Below, piece by piece: positions 18,888-27,801 of a stretch of 64,000 nt of DNA. Under the pieces are notes generated by a model. That model was given only the letters and a program-made list of their open reading frames with translations, was not told where the DNA came from and made no database searches. Source of the DNA: Saprospira grandis DSM 2844 (GTDB taxonomy: Bacteria; Bacteroidota; Bacteroidia; Chitinophagales; Saprospiraceae); assembly GCF_000275825.1 (NCBI RefSeq), contig NZ_JH719942.1:1428575-1492574 (forward strand), written 5' to 3'. Each line of letters begins with the position of its first letter. Within the stretch, counting starts at the first letter, position 1. The position numbers and the translations under genes were made by a program.

Positions 18888-21755
18888 TTACAGCTTATAA
18901 TAGAAGCCAAAATTGAAGCTACGGCCCCAATTGAACTGCCGATAAGCGTACTCCCTTGCCTTGAAGGTTTGGGTTTGCAAAAAGGGGCTATCTAAGAGGT
19001 TTTGCACTGAAAAACGGAGCTCAAAATGCTGGCCTAGGGGTTTATTCAGATGAACATCTAGGTTGGGGCGAGGCTGCTCGATAATGTCTGGGGTATTGCC
19101 ATAAATGACATAAGCTAGGCGTTCGCCTTGGACCTGCAGGCCGAGGTTGGCCTCAAAGTTTAACTTTTTATTTTGATATTGCAAGAGAATGCTCAAATTA
19201 TAGGGTGATTGGCCAAAAAGCGGGCGAAAACTAGGGGCATCGGTTCGTTCTAGGCGCATAAAGTCTAGTTCTTCCTCGGTAATTTTGGCTCGGGCATAGA
19301 TGTAGCTAAAATTGAACTGCATCCACCAGGCGCTCCCCCATTTGCCCAGCATGCCTAGTTCTTGGCGCAGTTCAATTTCCATGCCTAGCAGATAGCCCCA
19401 AGGAGCGGCTCGAAACTGCATTTGGTCGCTAAAGCCAGGCCTGAGGGTAGCCAACTCAATAGGATTTTGTAGGTATTTGGCAAAAAAGCCCCCGGCCAAA
19501 AGGCTGCGTTGGCCCTCATAATTCTCCCAGCGGATATCGAGATGTTGTAAATGCGTAGGCTGTTTGGCCAGCTCCAAATTGCCCGTAATTTGGTAGTCGC
19601 CCATATAGTCAAAAGAGGTAAAGGCCGAAAGTTCTCGCAAAGAAGGGCGGGCAATTGTGGCCGAATAGGCCAGGCGAAAAAGCATATCTTTGTCTAGTTC
19701 GTGCCGAAGTGACAGGGCAGGCAAAAGGACGGGATACATATTGAGCCCATCTACCGAAATGCTATCTTGATCGAAGCCTGTATAGGCGTTGATGACGCCT
19801 TCTAGGCGGAAGCCCGCCTCTAGCTGTGTTTTTGGCCCGAGGGTCCAGAGACTAGAAGCATAGCCGCCCAAAAGGAGCTCTAAGGCCACATAATTATTGG
19901 TAGAATCATAGGCATTTTCGATGAAGATGCCTGGGACAAGGCTGTTTGTGCTATCGGACCAATTGATGTAGTTGCTGCTTTGAATATAATTGGCTGCTCC
20001 CCCGCCCGTATAGGGTAAATAGCGAGTAGAATAGTACAATTGGCGTTCATCAAAGTATTGGTATTTGGCGGTACCTCTAAATCCCCAGCTCAGGCTTTTG
20101 AGTCGTTTTTGTTTATACTTTCGCTTAACATTGAGTTGTCCTTCTCCGCTAAAGGCCTGAATCTTTCGGTAAAAACGGCGGGGGTCTCCTCCTGCGCCCT
20201 CAATAATGCTGTAGCTTTGTTCTTCTCCGCTAAAGGTATTCACGCTATAGACCTCATTAAAGTAGCGGAGGTCGGGTTGGTTATTATTGGAGAGGCTAGC
20301 CGAGAGGGTCCAATCAATTTCTAGGGCTTCATTTTGGCGGAGATGCCGGCCCAAAAGCTGCAAGGCGGCAATATTCTTCTGTTCAAAATCCCAGCTCTTT
20401 GTGCGGTAGCGAGTATCTTCACCTAAGCCCGATGCAAACTGATATCTTCCGCCCAGACCTTCTAGTTCCCGATAGCTTTTTTGGGCTCCAAAGTTATCCA
20501 TAATCACCAAAGAGATGCGGTTGCGGCGGCTCTTATAGGAGAGCGTAAAAAAGAGATTAGCTCGAGTTTGTTCCTGATAAAATTGGTCGCTGAGCTCCAG
20601 TTGATTTTCTAGCTCATAGTTGGCGGCATAGTCGCCAACTAGGTGATGCATAGCAGCGTAACCGTCCTCATACATCATAGAAAAGCGCTTGAAGAGTGCC
20701 ACAAAAGCGTAGCTAATCGAGCGGCCTTTTTTAAGGTCTTTTCGGCGGCTGATAGAGAAATTGAGGCCCAGATTGGGGCCGGGCATATTTGTTTGTGTAC
20801 TAAAGTTGGCCGGAAAAGTCAGGCTTCTATTGCGCAAGGCTAGGGTGAGGTCTCTAGAAGAGGGATTATCGGGCAGGTTCAAAACATCAGAAGGCAGGCT
20901 TCGGCTGCCATCATCCAAGCCGATAAAATCTAAACTGCCCCCCTCATAGCTTATAAAGTTGGGGTTGAAGCTCGATAGCTGATGTAAGCCAAAATGAATT
21001 TGTGCCTGCAACTGCTGTTGTTCTGGAAAGCGGCGGGTTTCTATATTGATAATGCCGGTGCCCGAGCTTGCCAGTTGCTCTGCCGAATAGCCTTTTTCCA
21101 AAATAATATGGTCTATAATTGTGGTTGGAAAAAGGTCCAGTTGAATTAGGCTATTATTAAGGTCCAAGCTGGGCAGTTCGGCCCCATTGAGTAGGGTTTT
21201 CACATAGCGCCCTCCTAGTCCTCGAATAAATAGTTGGTTGTTGTTTTCTACATGAACTTGGGGCAGTTGGCGCAAAGCTTTACTGAGGTCTTCATCGCCA
21301 GAGTGAAAGACAGATTCGGCGGCTAGGGTTTCTATAATTTGCTGGCTACTTTTTCTGCGCAAGAGCATACTTTGAGCCGAGTAGCGATTGAGGTTCTGGC
21401 TCTGATGGTTCTCCTCGGCCTTACCGCCCAAATCTATATCGGGGTTGCCCAAGCGGAAATAGGCCAAGCGAATGCCGCCCTCCCGAATTGTCATGCCCTT
21501 TATTTCTTGTTTGGGCGCCTCCGGATGGGTGCAAATTAAATTATATACGCCCGCAGGTACCGACAAAATGACAAAGTTGCCATCTAAATCGGTTTGTACT
21601 TCTTTGAGTTGTTGCCCATTTTGCTCCAATAGCAGTAAAGCCCCAACCAAAGGCTTGGCCGCCTCGGCATCACTAACTTTACCCCGAATAGAGCCCGTTT
21701 GGGCCAATAGACAAAAACTCAAAAACTGAAAAAGAAAGAGGAGAGGGTATTTCAT
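18888..21755 (-). CDS. TonB-dependent outer-membrane receptor with carboxypeptidase-like N-domain
   Basis: 955 aa from the ATG at 21755 (MKYPLLFLFQFLSFCLLAQ is the signal peptide; a GTG 18 bases upstream would bury it). Residues about 20-105 form a carboxypeptidase regulatory-like domain (GSIRGKVSDAEAAKPLVGA), then the plug domain with LRQLPQVHVENNNQLFIRGL and LASSGTGIINIETRR, then a 22-strand barrel ending in FNFGFYYKL with a terminal aromatic pattern. Receptors of this kind take up siderophores, cobalamin, oligosaccharides or peptides with energy from TonB. No SusD partner or degradative enzyme lies next to it, so the ligand is unknown. Confidence 0.9.
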   Translation of the reverse strand: MKYPLLFLFQFLSFCLLAQTGSIRGKVSDAEAAKPLVGALLLLEQNGQQLKEVQTDLDGNFVILSVPAGVYNLICTHPEAPKQEIKGMTIREGGIRLAYFRLGNPDIDLGGKAEENHQSQNLNRYSAQSMLLRRKSSQQIIETLAAESVFHSGDEDLSKALRQLPQVHVENNNQLFIRGLGGRYVKTLLNGAELPSLDLNNSLIQLDLFPTTIIDHIILEKGYSAEQLASSGTGIINIETRRFPEQQQLQAQIHFGLHQLSSFNPNFISYEGGSLDFIGLDDGSRSLPSDVLNLPDNPSSRDLTLALRNRSLTFPANFSTQTNMPGPNLGLNFSISRRKDLKKGRSISYAFVALFKRFSMMYEDGYAAMHHLVGDYAANYELENQLELSDQFYQEQTRANLFFTLSYKSRRNRISLVIMDNFGAQKSYRELEGLGGRYQFASGLGEDTRYRTKSWDFEQKNIAALQLLGRHLRQNEALEIDWTLSASLSNNNQPDLRYFNEVYSVNTFSGEEQSYSIIEGAGGDPRRFYRKIQAFSGEGQLNVKRKYKQKRLKSLSWGFRGTAKYQYFDERQLYYSTRYLPYTGGGAANYIQSSNYINWSDSTNSLVPGIFIENAYDSTNNYVALELLLGGYASSLWTLGPKTQLEAGFRLEGVINAYTGFDQDSISVDGLNMYPVLLPALSLRHELDKDMLFRLAYSATIARPSLRELSAFTSFDYMGDYQITGNLELAKQPTHLQHLDIRWENYEGQRSLLAGGFFAKYLQNPIELATLRPGFSDQMQFRAAPWGYLLGMEIELRQELGMLGKWGSAWWMQFNFSYIYARAKITEEELDFMRLERTDAPSFRPLFGQSPYNLSILLQYQNKKLNFEANLGLQVQGERLAYVIYGNTPDIIEQPRPNLDVHLNKPLGQHFELRFSVQNLLDSPFLQTQTFKAREYAYRQFNWGRSFNFGFYYKL

Positions 21756-21822
21756 CGCAGTTGTAGTTTCCACAAAGGTACATAAGCTATAATATAGTAT
21801 CCTATTCTATTTCTATTTTTTT

Positions 21823-21960
21823 GGGGCCTCCGCCTCGCTACGCTCGTCGGCGCTACGTTCCGCAGCTCGCTGTTCGCTCGGCCCTGCGCGGGCTGCGCCC
21901 GCTGGGTCTGGCCTGACGGCCACTGCTGCACATCGCTAGGCCTGCGGCCCTTCGGGCCTG
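21823..21960 (+). repeat. GC-rich multi-hairpin repeat, copy 8 (GGCCT/AGGCC type)
   Basis: Left arm diverged; then GCGGGC-TGC-GCCCGC, GGCC-TGAC-GGCC, right end TCGCTAGGCC and outer GGCCC-TTC-GGGCC. Confidence 0.85.
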
Positions 21961-22023
21961 TAGAATGGATATATAGACCTGCGGGTTGAAACCCGTAGCC
22001 CATCAAAACCTTTTTGAGCCCAT

Positions 22024-22045
22024 ACACAAAATTTTAAACAGTCTC
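22024..22045 (-). repeat. 22-bp sequence repeated in inverted orientation at 61508-61529
   Basis: Identical over 22 bp to the complement of 61508-61529 (core GTTTAAAATTTTGT). A 13-bp part, TTTAAAATTTTGT, also occurs at 45314-45326. All three lie just outside GC-rich repeat copies. The rest of 21961-22106 holds a small hairpin CGGGTTGAAACCCG (21982-21995) and no gene. Confidence 0.6.
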
Positions 22046-22106
22046 CATGGCCCAAAACTGCCAAGCCGCCGGAGAAGACCGCCAAAAGAAAGCCGAAAAG
22101 ATGAGC

Positions 22107-22226
22107 GGCCCAGCGCTGCGCAGCCGTGGCCCGCAGGGCCAGACCTAGGAGCGAAGCGACGCAGGGCCGAGCAGACCTGCGAGCGGCGCAGCATAGCGGC
22201 GGCCAGCTTTGCTGGCCGCGGGCCCC
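22107..22226 (-). repeat. GC-rich multi-hairpin repeat, copy 9 (GGCCC/GGGCC type)
   Basis: Ends GGGGCCCGCGGCC and GCGCTGGGCC. Stems GCGGCCAGC/GCTGGCCGC (left arm) and GGCCC/GGGCC. The central arm is short. Confidence 0.85.
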
Positions 22227-22231
22227 AAAAA

Positions 22232-22266
22232 AAATAGCAAGCAGAGCCAATATCTACTTGCTATTT
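22232..22266 (-). terminator. Terminator of hflX
   Basis: 10-bp perfect stem AAATAGCAAG / CTTGCTATTT, loop 15 nt, followed on the minus strand by a T run that enters repeat copy 9. Confidence 0.8.
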
Positions 22267-22289
22267 ATATGATCCCTTAAAAAAGGCGG

Positions 22290-23501
22290 TTAATACCAAA
22301 AGTTCTTTTTGTGCGGGTAGCGCTCTATGTACAGCTCCCCGATATGTTGAGACAGGCTTTCTTTAAACTCCTCGATGCCCTCCTCTTCGGTAACGGCCAT
22401 AAAGGTGGCTTTATTTTGGGTTTTCTCCTGCCATTGCTTTCTCAGTTCGCTTTCGAGCTGCTCTCTTTCTTCATCCGTCAAGAAACCATCAAAAACCTCT
22501 GAGCGGTAGCGGTCCATTTTATTGAAGACATAGAGGCAGGGAATGCTGCCCGCGCCCAGCTCCTTGAGGGTTTGCTCTACCACCTGAATATGGTCGCGAT
22601 ATTGGGGGTGCGAGATATCGATCACATGGATGAGCAGGTCACTTTCTCGGACCTCATCGAGGGTAGACTTAAAGCTTTCGACCAAATGGTGGGGTAGTTT
22701 TCGGATAAAGCCGACCGTATCGGAGAGCAAGAAAGGCATATTGCCCACCACCACCTTACGGACCGTAGTGTCGAGGGTGGCAAAGAGTTTATTTTCGACC
22801 AAAACCTCTGATTTTCCGAGGCGGTTCATCAGGGTAGATTTTCCGACATTGGTATAGCCCACCAAAGCGGCCCGGATCATGCCTTGGCGGCTTTTTCTTT
22901 GGGTGCTGGCTTGCAGGTCGATTTTGGCCAACTTCTTTTTGAGCAAAGCAATGCGGTCGCGGACAATCCGTCTATCCGTTTCAATTTCCTTTTCTCCAGG
23001 TCCCCGCATACCGATACCTCCTCTTTGGCGTTCGAGGTGGGTCCAGAGCCCTCTCAAACGGGGCAAAAGGTATTGCATTTGGGCCAATTCTACCTGCGCT
23101 TTGGCTTGGGCGGTTTGGGCATTAGAGGCAAAGATATCGAGGATCAGGCTAGAGCGATCGACAATTTTGCACTTAATTTCCTCTTCCAGAAAGCTAGTTT
23201 GCTTACCGGTCAAATCATCATCAAAGATGACCAAATTGATCTCTTTATCTTCTACATAATCTCGGATCTCCTCCATTTTCCCTTTGCGCACAAAGGTTCT
23301 ACGATCGGGATGATCTAGGCGTTGGGTAAATCGTTTGACGGTTTTTGCCCCGGCGGTTTCGGCCAAAAACTCTAGTTCATCCAAATGCTCATGCACCAAT
23401 TCCTCGGGCTGATCGGGTAAAATAACGGCCACCAAAACGGCCTTTTCGATGCCCAATTTGGGCTGAAAATTCTTTTCTCCTAAGTTCCACTTCTCTGACA
23501 T
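22290..23501 (-). CDS. hflX: GTPase HflX
   Basis: 403 aa. HflX binds the 50S subunit and splits stalled ribosomes, using GTP. The N-terminal HflX domain ends in RGGIGMRGPGEKEIETDRR, the signature of this family; the G domain follows with GYTNVGKST (Walker A), DTVGFI (G3) and NKMD (G4). Length is normal. The ATG at 23501 gives MSEKWNLGEKNFQPKLGIEKAVLV. The EnvC-like gene lies 28 bp upstream in the same direction, so read-through from the TPR-DUF4292-EnvC operon is likely, with the terminator at 22232 ending it. Confidence 0.95.
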   Translation of the reverse strand: MSEKWNLGEKNFQPKLGIEKAVLVAVILPDQPEELVHEHLDELEFLAETAGAKTVKRFTQRLDHPDRRTFVRKGKMEEIRDYVEDKEINLVIFDDDLTGKQTSFLEEEIKCKIVDRSSLILDIFASNAQTAQAKAQVELAQMQYLLPRLRGLWTHLERQRGGIGMRGPGEKEIETDRRIVRDRIALLKKKLAKIDLQASTQRKSRQGMIRAALVGYTNVGKSTLMNRLGKSEVLVENKLFATLDTTVRKVVVGNMPFLLSDTVGFIRKLPHHLVESFKSTLDEVRESDLLIHVIDISHPQYRDHIQVVEQTLKELGAGSIPCLYVFNKMDRYRSEVFDGFLTDEEREQLESELRKQWQEKTQNKATFMAVTEEEGIEEFKESLSQHIGELYIERYPHKKNFWY

Positions 23502-23529
23502 ACTATATAACTTCGAGTTCGTTCAAAAT

Positions 23530-24741
23530 CTAAGGGCGTAACCACTGTTGTGGGTTCAGCTTTTTCTTGCCCTCCCATAATTCAAAATGCAGGATATAGG
23601 TTCCTGATTGCGGGTCTTTGCTCACTTCGGCCAATTGCTGGCCCGCACTTACTTTTTGTCCAGCTTTTACTTTGGCGTTTTGGATATGGGCGTAAGAGCT
23701 GTAATAATTGGCATGTTGGACCAATATTGCTTTTCCGCTGCCGGGTATCTCAAAAAGGCTGACCACTCGTCCATCGGCAATGCTTCGGACGCTGGCCTTG
23801 GCCGCTGTTCGATAATCTACTCCATTGTTTTCTAAATATACTTCTTTAAAAAGAGGGTGTCTTCTTCGGCCAAAGGCCGCAATGATGCTACCACTTACGG
23901 GGGCCGGAAGTTTCCCTTTTTTAGCTTTAAATTGTTGATTACTACTTGTTTTGTAGCTATTGCTACTGCCTCCATCTTCATAGACTCGGGCTTTCTTTTT
24001 GGCGGCGAGCATTTGGGCCTGAATAGCGGCTTCAATGTTTCGGTTGAGCTGTTTTTTCTGCCGTTCTTTGGCTTTTAGGGCCTGCCGCAGGCTGCCTTCT
24101 TTGCGCTTAAGCGATTGGAGTAATTGGTCCTTATCGCTCAGTTCTTCTTCTAGATGTAGCTGCTGTTCTTTGGTGGCTATTAGCAGTTGTTCCTGCTCAA
24201 TGCGCTTCTTTTCCAATTGGGCCAATTCCTCGGCTTCTTTGTCGGCTGTTTTTTGCAAGAGCAGGGCTTGCCGCCGCCGTTTTCCCTCCAGCTCTTTGAG
24301 GTAAATGCTTTGGCGATAAGAACGGCTCCAGCCACTAAAACTCAACCAATTTCCCCAATACGAGCTGGTCTTTTTGGTTTTGTAGAGCTCTACCAACACC
24401 TTTTTATAACTGGCCTTAAAAGCAACTACTTGGCCTTGCAGTTCGGCCAGTTTATCCTCTCGCTCTTTGGTTTCGGCGGCCAATTGGGCCTGTTCTTTTT
24501 CCAAAACCGCCAAGAGTTCTTGCCGCTGCTCCAATTGCTTTTGCAAAGAGGCTAGTTCCTCTACGGTTTGGCTTTTGTTGCTGGCGGTTTGGTCCAATAA
24601 AGAGGCCGTTTGCGCAATTTGCTGGCTTAGGCGCTTGCGTTTGGCCAATAGCTCGGCCCGACTCTGCCCGAGCAAGGGCAGGGTCCACAAACATATCAAT
24701 AAACAAATGCTACTGCTTATAGCCGTTAATCCATTGCTCAT
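23530..24741 (-). CDS. EnvC-like murein hydrolase activator (coiled coil + degenerate LytM/M23 domain)
   Basis: 403 aa: signal peptide to about residue 25 (LLGQSRA), a long coiled coil (about 28-240), then an M23-type domain from PAPVSGSIIAAFGRRRHP to the end. The first zinc ligand of active M23 enzymes (HxGxD) is replaced: the sequence reads NNGVDYR. The usual HxH near the end is YILHFELW, keeping one His. Loss of these ligands is typical of EnvC/NlpD proteins, which switch on amidases at the division site instead of cutting peptidoglycan. Its start overlaps the upstream DUF4292 gene by 32 bp. The TPR, DUF4292, EnvC order is common in Bacteroidota. Confidence 0.87.
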   Translation of the reverse strand: MSNGLTAISSSICLLICLWTLPLLGQSRAELLAKRKRLSQQIAQTASLLDQTASNKSQTVEELASLQKQLEQRQELLAVLEKEQAQLAAETKEREDKLAELQGQVVAFKASYKKVLVELYKTKKTSSYWGNWLSFSGWSRSYRQSIYLKELEGKRRRQALLLQKTADKEAEELAQLEKKRIEQEQLLIATKEQQLHLEEELSDKDQLLQSLKRKEGSLRQALKAKERQKKQLNRNIEAAIQAQMLAAKKKARVYEDGGSSNSYKTSSNQQFKAKKGKLPAPVSGSIIAAFGRRRHPLFKEVYLENNGVDYRTAAKASVRSIADGRVVSLFEIPGSGKAILVQHANYYSSYAHIQNAKVKAGQKVSAGQQLAEVSKDPQSGTYILHFELWEGKKKLNPQQWLRP

Positions 24742-25654
24742 AATGATCGGGCACCTTAAAACGCATGCGCTGCGGCTCGTTTAGTTCTACTTTCTTCAAA
24801 TCAATTTTCAAATATACGGATTTTCCCGCTGCATTTTGGGCCTCCAAGATCTTTGTAAAGGCTAAATATTTACCTCCCAACTCCTGATAGTCCTCAAAAG
24901 TAACGGTCATATATTCCGCTTCCGTCCGCTGAATACGGCTTTTCCGAATCCGATAATCGGCATCCAACCAAAGCTCTAGTTGCCCATCCTTTGGCAGAGG
25001 GCTCGTCAAATGATAATACTGACTATCCTGCTTTAATTTGAAATCTAAACGCTCCAGTAAAATCGGATTCCCCAAAAGCAAATCTTGTAGTTCTCGCAAA
25101 CTCAAACTCACCCCCAATTGCTCTTCCAATTGGCCATAAGGCTCTGCCCGATATTCATTGGCCTGCCGATTTAAGGTCTCCAAACGGTCTTTAGAAATCT
25201 GCAACCGCAAACCCTCCACACTCACTTTTTTAAAGGTCATCCAAATCAGGCTATCTCGCCGCATCCTCATTTTCAGACTAAAAGAAAGGTTTTCTTCTTC
25301 GGTTTTCAGTTTGCCCTTACCCTTGGCCTCCAACCACTCAAAGTCCAGATATTGGGCCTTTAAGCGATTAAGCAGCTCTTTTTTTGTCCGCTCTTCGGTC
25401 TTTTTGGCCATGCGCTCACCAGATTTACAAGCGCCCAAACTAACCACTAAAAAGAGGAAAAGTAGGAATTCTAAGTACTTTTTTTTGGGGCCTCCGCAGC
25501 AAGCTGCGGCGCTACGCTGCGGGGCTCGCTGCTCGCTCGGCCCTTCGGCGGCTTCGCCGCCTCGGTCTGCCCCTGCGGGGCACCCGCTCCGCATCGCTAG
25601 GCCAATGCCGCCCAAGGCGGCTAGGGCCGTTTTTCTTCGCACAGATTTACTCAT
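24710..25654 (-). CDS. DUF4292 lipoprotein whose N-terminus runs through a GC-rich repeat
   Basis: 314 aa from the ATG at 25654, which overlaps the stop of the TPR gene (ATGAGTAA). The domain after residue 77 (DFEWLEAKGKGKLKTEEENLSFSLKMRM to the end) is the DUF4292 fold, LolA/LolB-like. The lipoprotein signal (KKKYLEFLLFLFLVVSLGAC, Cys76) is preceded by about 55 residues. Residues 18-56 are encoded by repeat copy 10 read in frame. No ATG exists between the repeat and the signal peptide, so either the fused N-terminus is made and trimmed, a rare start codon is used, or the gene is impaired. An upstream start at 25672 is possible but overlaps the TPR gene more. Confidence 0.8.
   Translation of the reverse strand: MSKSVRRKTALAALGGIGLAMRSGCPAGADRGGEAAEGPSEQRAPQRSAAACCGGPKKKYLEFLLFLFLVVSLGACKSGERMAKKTEERTKKELLNRLKAQYLDFEWLEAKGKGKLKTEEENLSFSLKMRMRRDSLIWMTFKKVSVEGLRLQISKDRLETLNRQANEYRAEPYGQLEEQLGVSLSLRELQDLLLGNPILLERLDFKLKQDSQYYHLTSPLPKDGQLELWLDADYRIRKSRIQRTEAEYMTVTFEDYQELGGKYLAFTKILEAQNAAGKSVYLKIDLKKVELNEPQRMRFKVPDHYEQWINGYKQ
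25487..25603 (+). repeat. GC-rich multi-hairpin repeat, copy 10, inside a coding region (GGCCT/AGGCC type)
   Basis: Very regular: CCGCAGC/GCTGCGG, GGCGGC-TTC-GCCGCC, GCCCC-TGC-GGGGC, right end TCGCTAGGCC. It lies wholly inside the open frame of the DUF4292 gene on the other strand. Confidence 0.88.
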
Positions 25655-27362
25655 ATAAGCTTTTGCTTTCAATTTTCCGCTCTAAAATGCTAGAGACACT
25701 ACCCAGTTCTTTGGCTTTTTTCCAAGCCGCAAGGGCGCCCTCCAAATCTCCCATTTTAAACAACAAATCGCCATATTGTTCTTGCAAAAGCGGATTTCGT
25801 TCGCCCCCATTGTCAAAGGCTTTTCCAAACTCTTTTTGAGCCCCTCTAAAGTCGTTTTTCAAATAGGCCAAACGAGCCGCAATACCCAAATAAAGCGGAT
25901 TATAGGCATCTTCTTTCAGTAAACTTTTGCTCATTTCCTCCACCTCATCCAAAGATTTGTTTTGGGCCAATAAGCTTTGGCAATAGCTGGCCATAGGCGC
26001 AGGCGCCTTGGGTAAAATGGCCCGAGCTTGCTCAAATTGCTTTTCGGCTTCAGCATATTTCTTTTGTCCAGCCAAAGCTTGCCCCAAGGCCGCCTGCGCA
26101 TGCGCCTTAAGCTGCTGCTGGTCAAAGGCCCGCTCAATGGCTCTTTTTAGGCTTTTGCCTGCGGCTGTATAATCTTCTAGTTGGTTTTGGGCCAATCCCT
26201 GATAGTAATACCCTAGGGCTTGGGCGGGAAACAAACTCACACATTCCTGGGCCGTTTTCAATAAGGCTTGGCTATGCTGTAGACGGTTGTAGCTAGCCAT
26301 CAATTGCCCCCAAATGGGCAGCTGGTTTTTGTTTTGGACCAAGGCTTCCTCATAAGCTTGGGCGGCTAGACCATATTTTCGCTCTTGGCTCAATAAATCA
26401 CCATAGAGCAAACTCGCCTGCGCATAGCCCGGATGCTGCTGAAGAATATTTTTGGCCAAACGCTGCAAACTTGCTCCATCAATTTGGCTATTGCCCGACA
26501 AATAGGCATTGACCAAGGGTTCTAAGACTTTAATTTTGGCCAAAGGCGGTTGCCCTCCATCCGCAAAAACCTGCTCTAGAGCCTTTAAGTAGCGAGGATA
26601 ATCCCCCTCGGCCCGAAAAACCTCGGCCATGGCAATATTCGCATCGGCTTGTTTGGGGTCTAGGGCCAAAACTTCTTTATAGCTGGCTCTAGCTTCTTTT
26701 TCTAGGCCTAGGCGCTCTTGGTATTGGGCCAAAAGCAAATAATGCCCAGCAGAGGGAGGCAGCTTCTTTTGTAGTTCTTCCAACTCTTTGAGCGCCTTTT
26801 TGTCCTTGCCCATTTGAGCATATATCTTATGGCGCTTGAGGTAGTAATCGGCTTTTGGGCCCTTTTCTTTTTCTAGGCGGTCATAGACCTTAAGGGCCAT
26901 TTTTTGGTCCTTATCTCGGAGCAAATAGAAAATCCAATCATGAAAATAGCGCTCTTCTTTATTCTCTTTGACCAGATCTTCATAGAGTTTGGCCGCCTCC
27001 TTATGTTTGCCCTGTTTACTTAGTGCTTTGGCATAGGCCGTCAAATAAATGGGTTCTTTGGGGGCTAACTCATAGCAACGGGCCAGGGCCTTCAGGGCCT
27101 CTTCGGGCTGCTTAAGCTCCTTATAGATTTCGGCCATTTGGTAGTAGGGCGCAGTTAATTTAGGCGCCTTTTCTACAATTTCCTTATAGCGGGCTAATGC
27201 CTCGCTGCTATTGCCCAAAATCTTTTCTCTAGATGCCTCAATAAATTGTTTTTGCAAAAGTATTTCGGCTTCTTCTGGCCGCTGCTCCTCTGCTTTTTGT
27301 GCTTGGCCCAATTGGCTAGCCAAAAGTGCAGAAGACAATAACATATATTTGAGTATAGACAT
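25647..27362 (-). CDS. Secreted tetratricopeptide-repeat protein
   Basis: 571 aa with a signal peptide (residues 1-21, LLSSALLASQLGQAQ) and TPR units along nearly the whole mature chain, for example LARYKEIVEKAPKLTAPYYQ, EALKALARCYELAPKEPIYL, AEKQFEQARAILPKAPAPMA. TPRs form a superhelix for protein binding. First gene of the operon with the DUF4292 lipoprotein and the EnvC-like protein. The conserved order in Bacteroidota suggests a shared role at the cell envelope, possibly cell division or outer-membrane assembly (inference). Confidence 0.88.
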   Translation of the reverse strand: MSILKYMLLSSALLASQLGQAQKAEEQRPEEAEILLQKQFIEASREKILGNSSEALARYKEIVEKAPKLTAPYYQMAEIYKELKQPEEALKALARCYELAPKEPIYLTAYAKALSKQGKHKEAAKLYEDLVKENKEERYFHDWIFYLLRDKDQKMALKVYDRLEKEKGPKADYYLKRHKIYAQMGKDKKALKELEELQKKLPPSAGHYLLLAQYQERLGLEKEARASYKEVLALDPKQADANIAMAEVFRAEGDYPRYLKALEQVFADGGQPPLAKIKVLEPLVNAYLSGNSQIDGASLQRLAKNILQQHPGYAQASLLYGDLLSQERKYGLAAQAYEEALVQNKNQLPIWGQLMASYNRLQHSQALLKTAQECVSLFPAQALGYYYQGLAQNQLEDYTAAGKSLKRAIERAFDQQQLKAHAQAALGQALAGQKKYAEAEKQFEQARAILPKAPAPMASYCQSLLAQNKSLDEVEEMSKSLLKEDAYNPLYLGIAARLAYLKNDFRGAQKEFGKAFDNGGERNPLLQEQYGDLLFKMGDLEGALAAWKKAKELGSVSSILERKIESKSLYE

Positions 27363-27392
27363 AAGTATAAAGATTTTTAAAGAGAGGACGCC

Positions 27393-27791
27393 TTAATCCA
27401 ACTGCTCCAACAAGGCCTTGGCGATGGGAATATCGGCCTGAGAGAGGCTATAGGTTAATAGCTCTTGAGGCAAAACCCAAGCCAGTTGAGCATGCTCCAA
27501 AGCTTGGGGCACTCCTTGAGCAGAGTTGATCCAATAGGCCCGCAAACGAATTGTTTTTTGGGGCTTATAAGGGTGTAGGCTTTCCATAAAGAAAGAACCA
27601 ATTTGGGCTTGAATGCCAAACTCCTCCTCCATTTCTCGGGCCAAAGCTTGGGGCTCAGTTTCTTGGGCCTCTAGCTTTCCGCCTGGAAACTCCCATTGGC
27701 CAGCAAATGATTGGCCAGCAGCTCGTTGGGCTAAAAAAAAGCGGCCATCTGCTCTTTGCCAGATGGCCGCCACAACTGTGATGATTTTCAT
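27393..27791 (-). CDS. mutT: Nudix hydrolase, MutT-like (8-oxo-dGTP diphosphatase)
   Basis: 132 aa. A perfect Nudix box, G(5)E(7)REUxEExGU, is seen as GGKLEAQETEPQALAREMEE followed by EFGI (about residues 37-59). WEFPGG before it and the short length match MutT, which removes 8-oxo-dGTP from the nucleotide pool. Others in this family act on other nucleoside diphosphates, so the exact substrate is inferred. It starts 10 bp after lepA stops and should be co-transcribed with it. Confidence 0.87.
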   Translation of the reverse strand: MKIITVVAAIWQRADGRFFLAQRAAGQSFAGQWEFPGGKLEAQETEPQALAREMEEEFGIQAQIGSFFMESLHPYKPQKTIRLRAYWINSAQGVPQALEHAQLAWVLPQELLTYSLSQADIPIAKALLEQLD

Positions 27792-27801
27792 AAACTTAGG
27801 C

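Noticed and set aside
18888..21755. SusC/SusD glycan uptake locus
   Set aside because: No SusD, glycoside hydrolase or regulator adjoins the receptor.
21756..21773. GTG start of the TonB-dependent receptor
   Set aside because: Would precede a normal signal peptide that starts at 21755.
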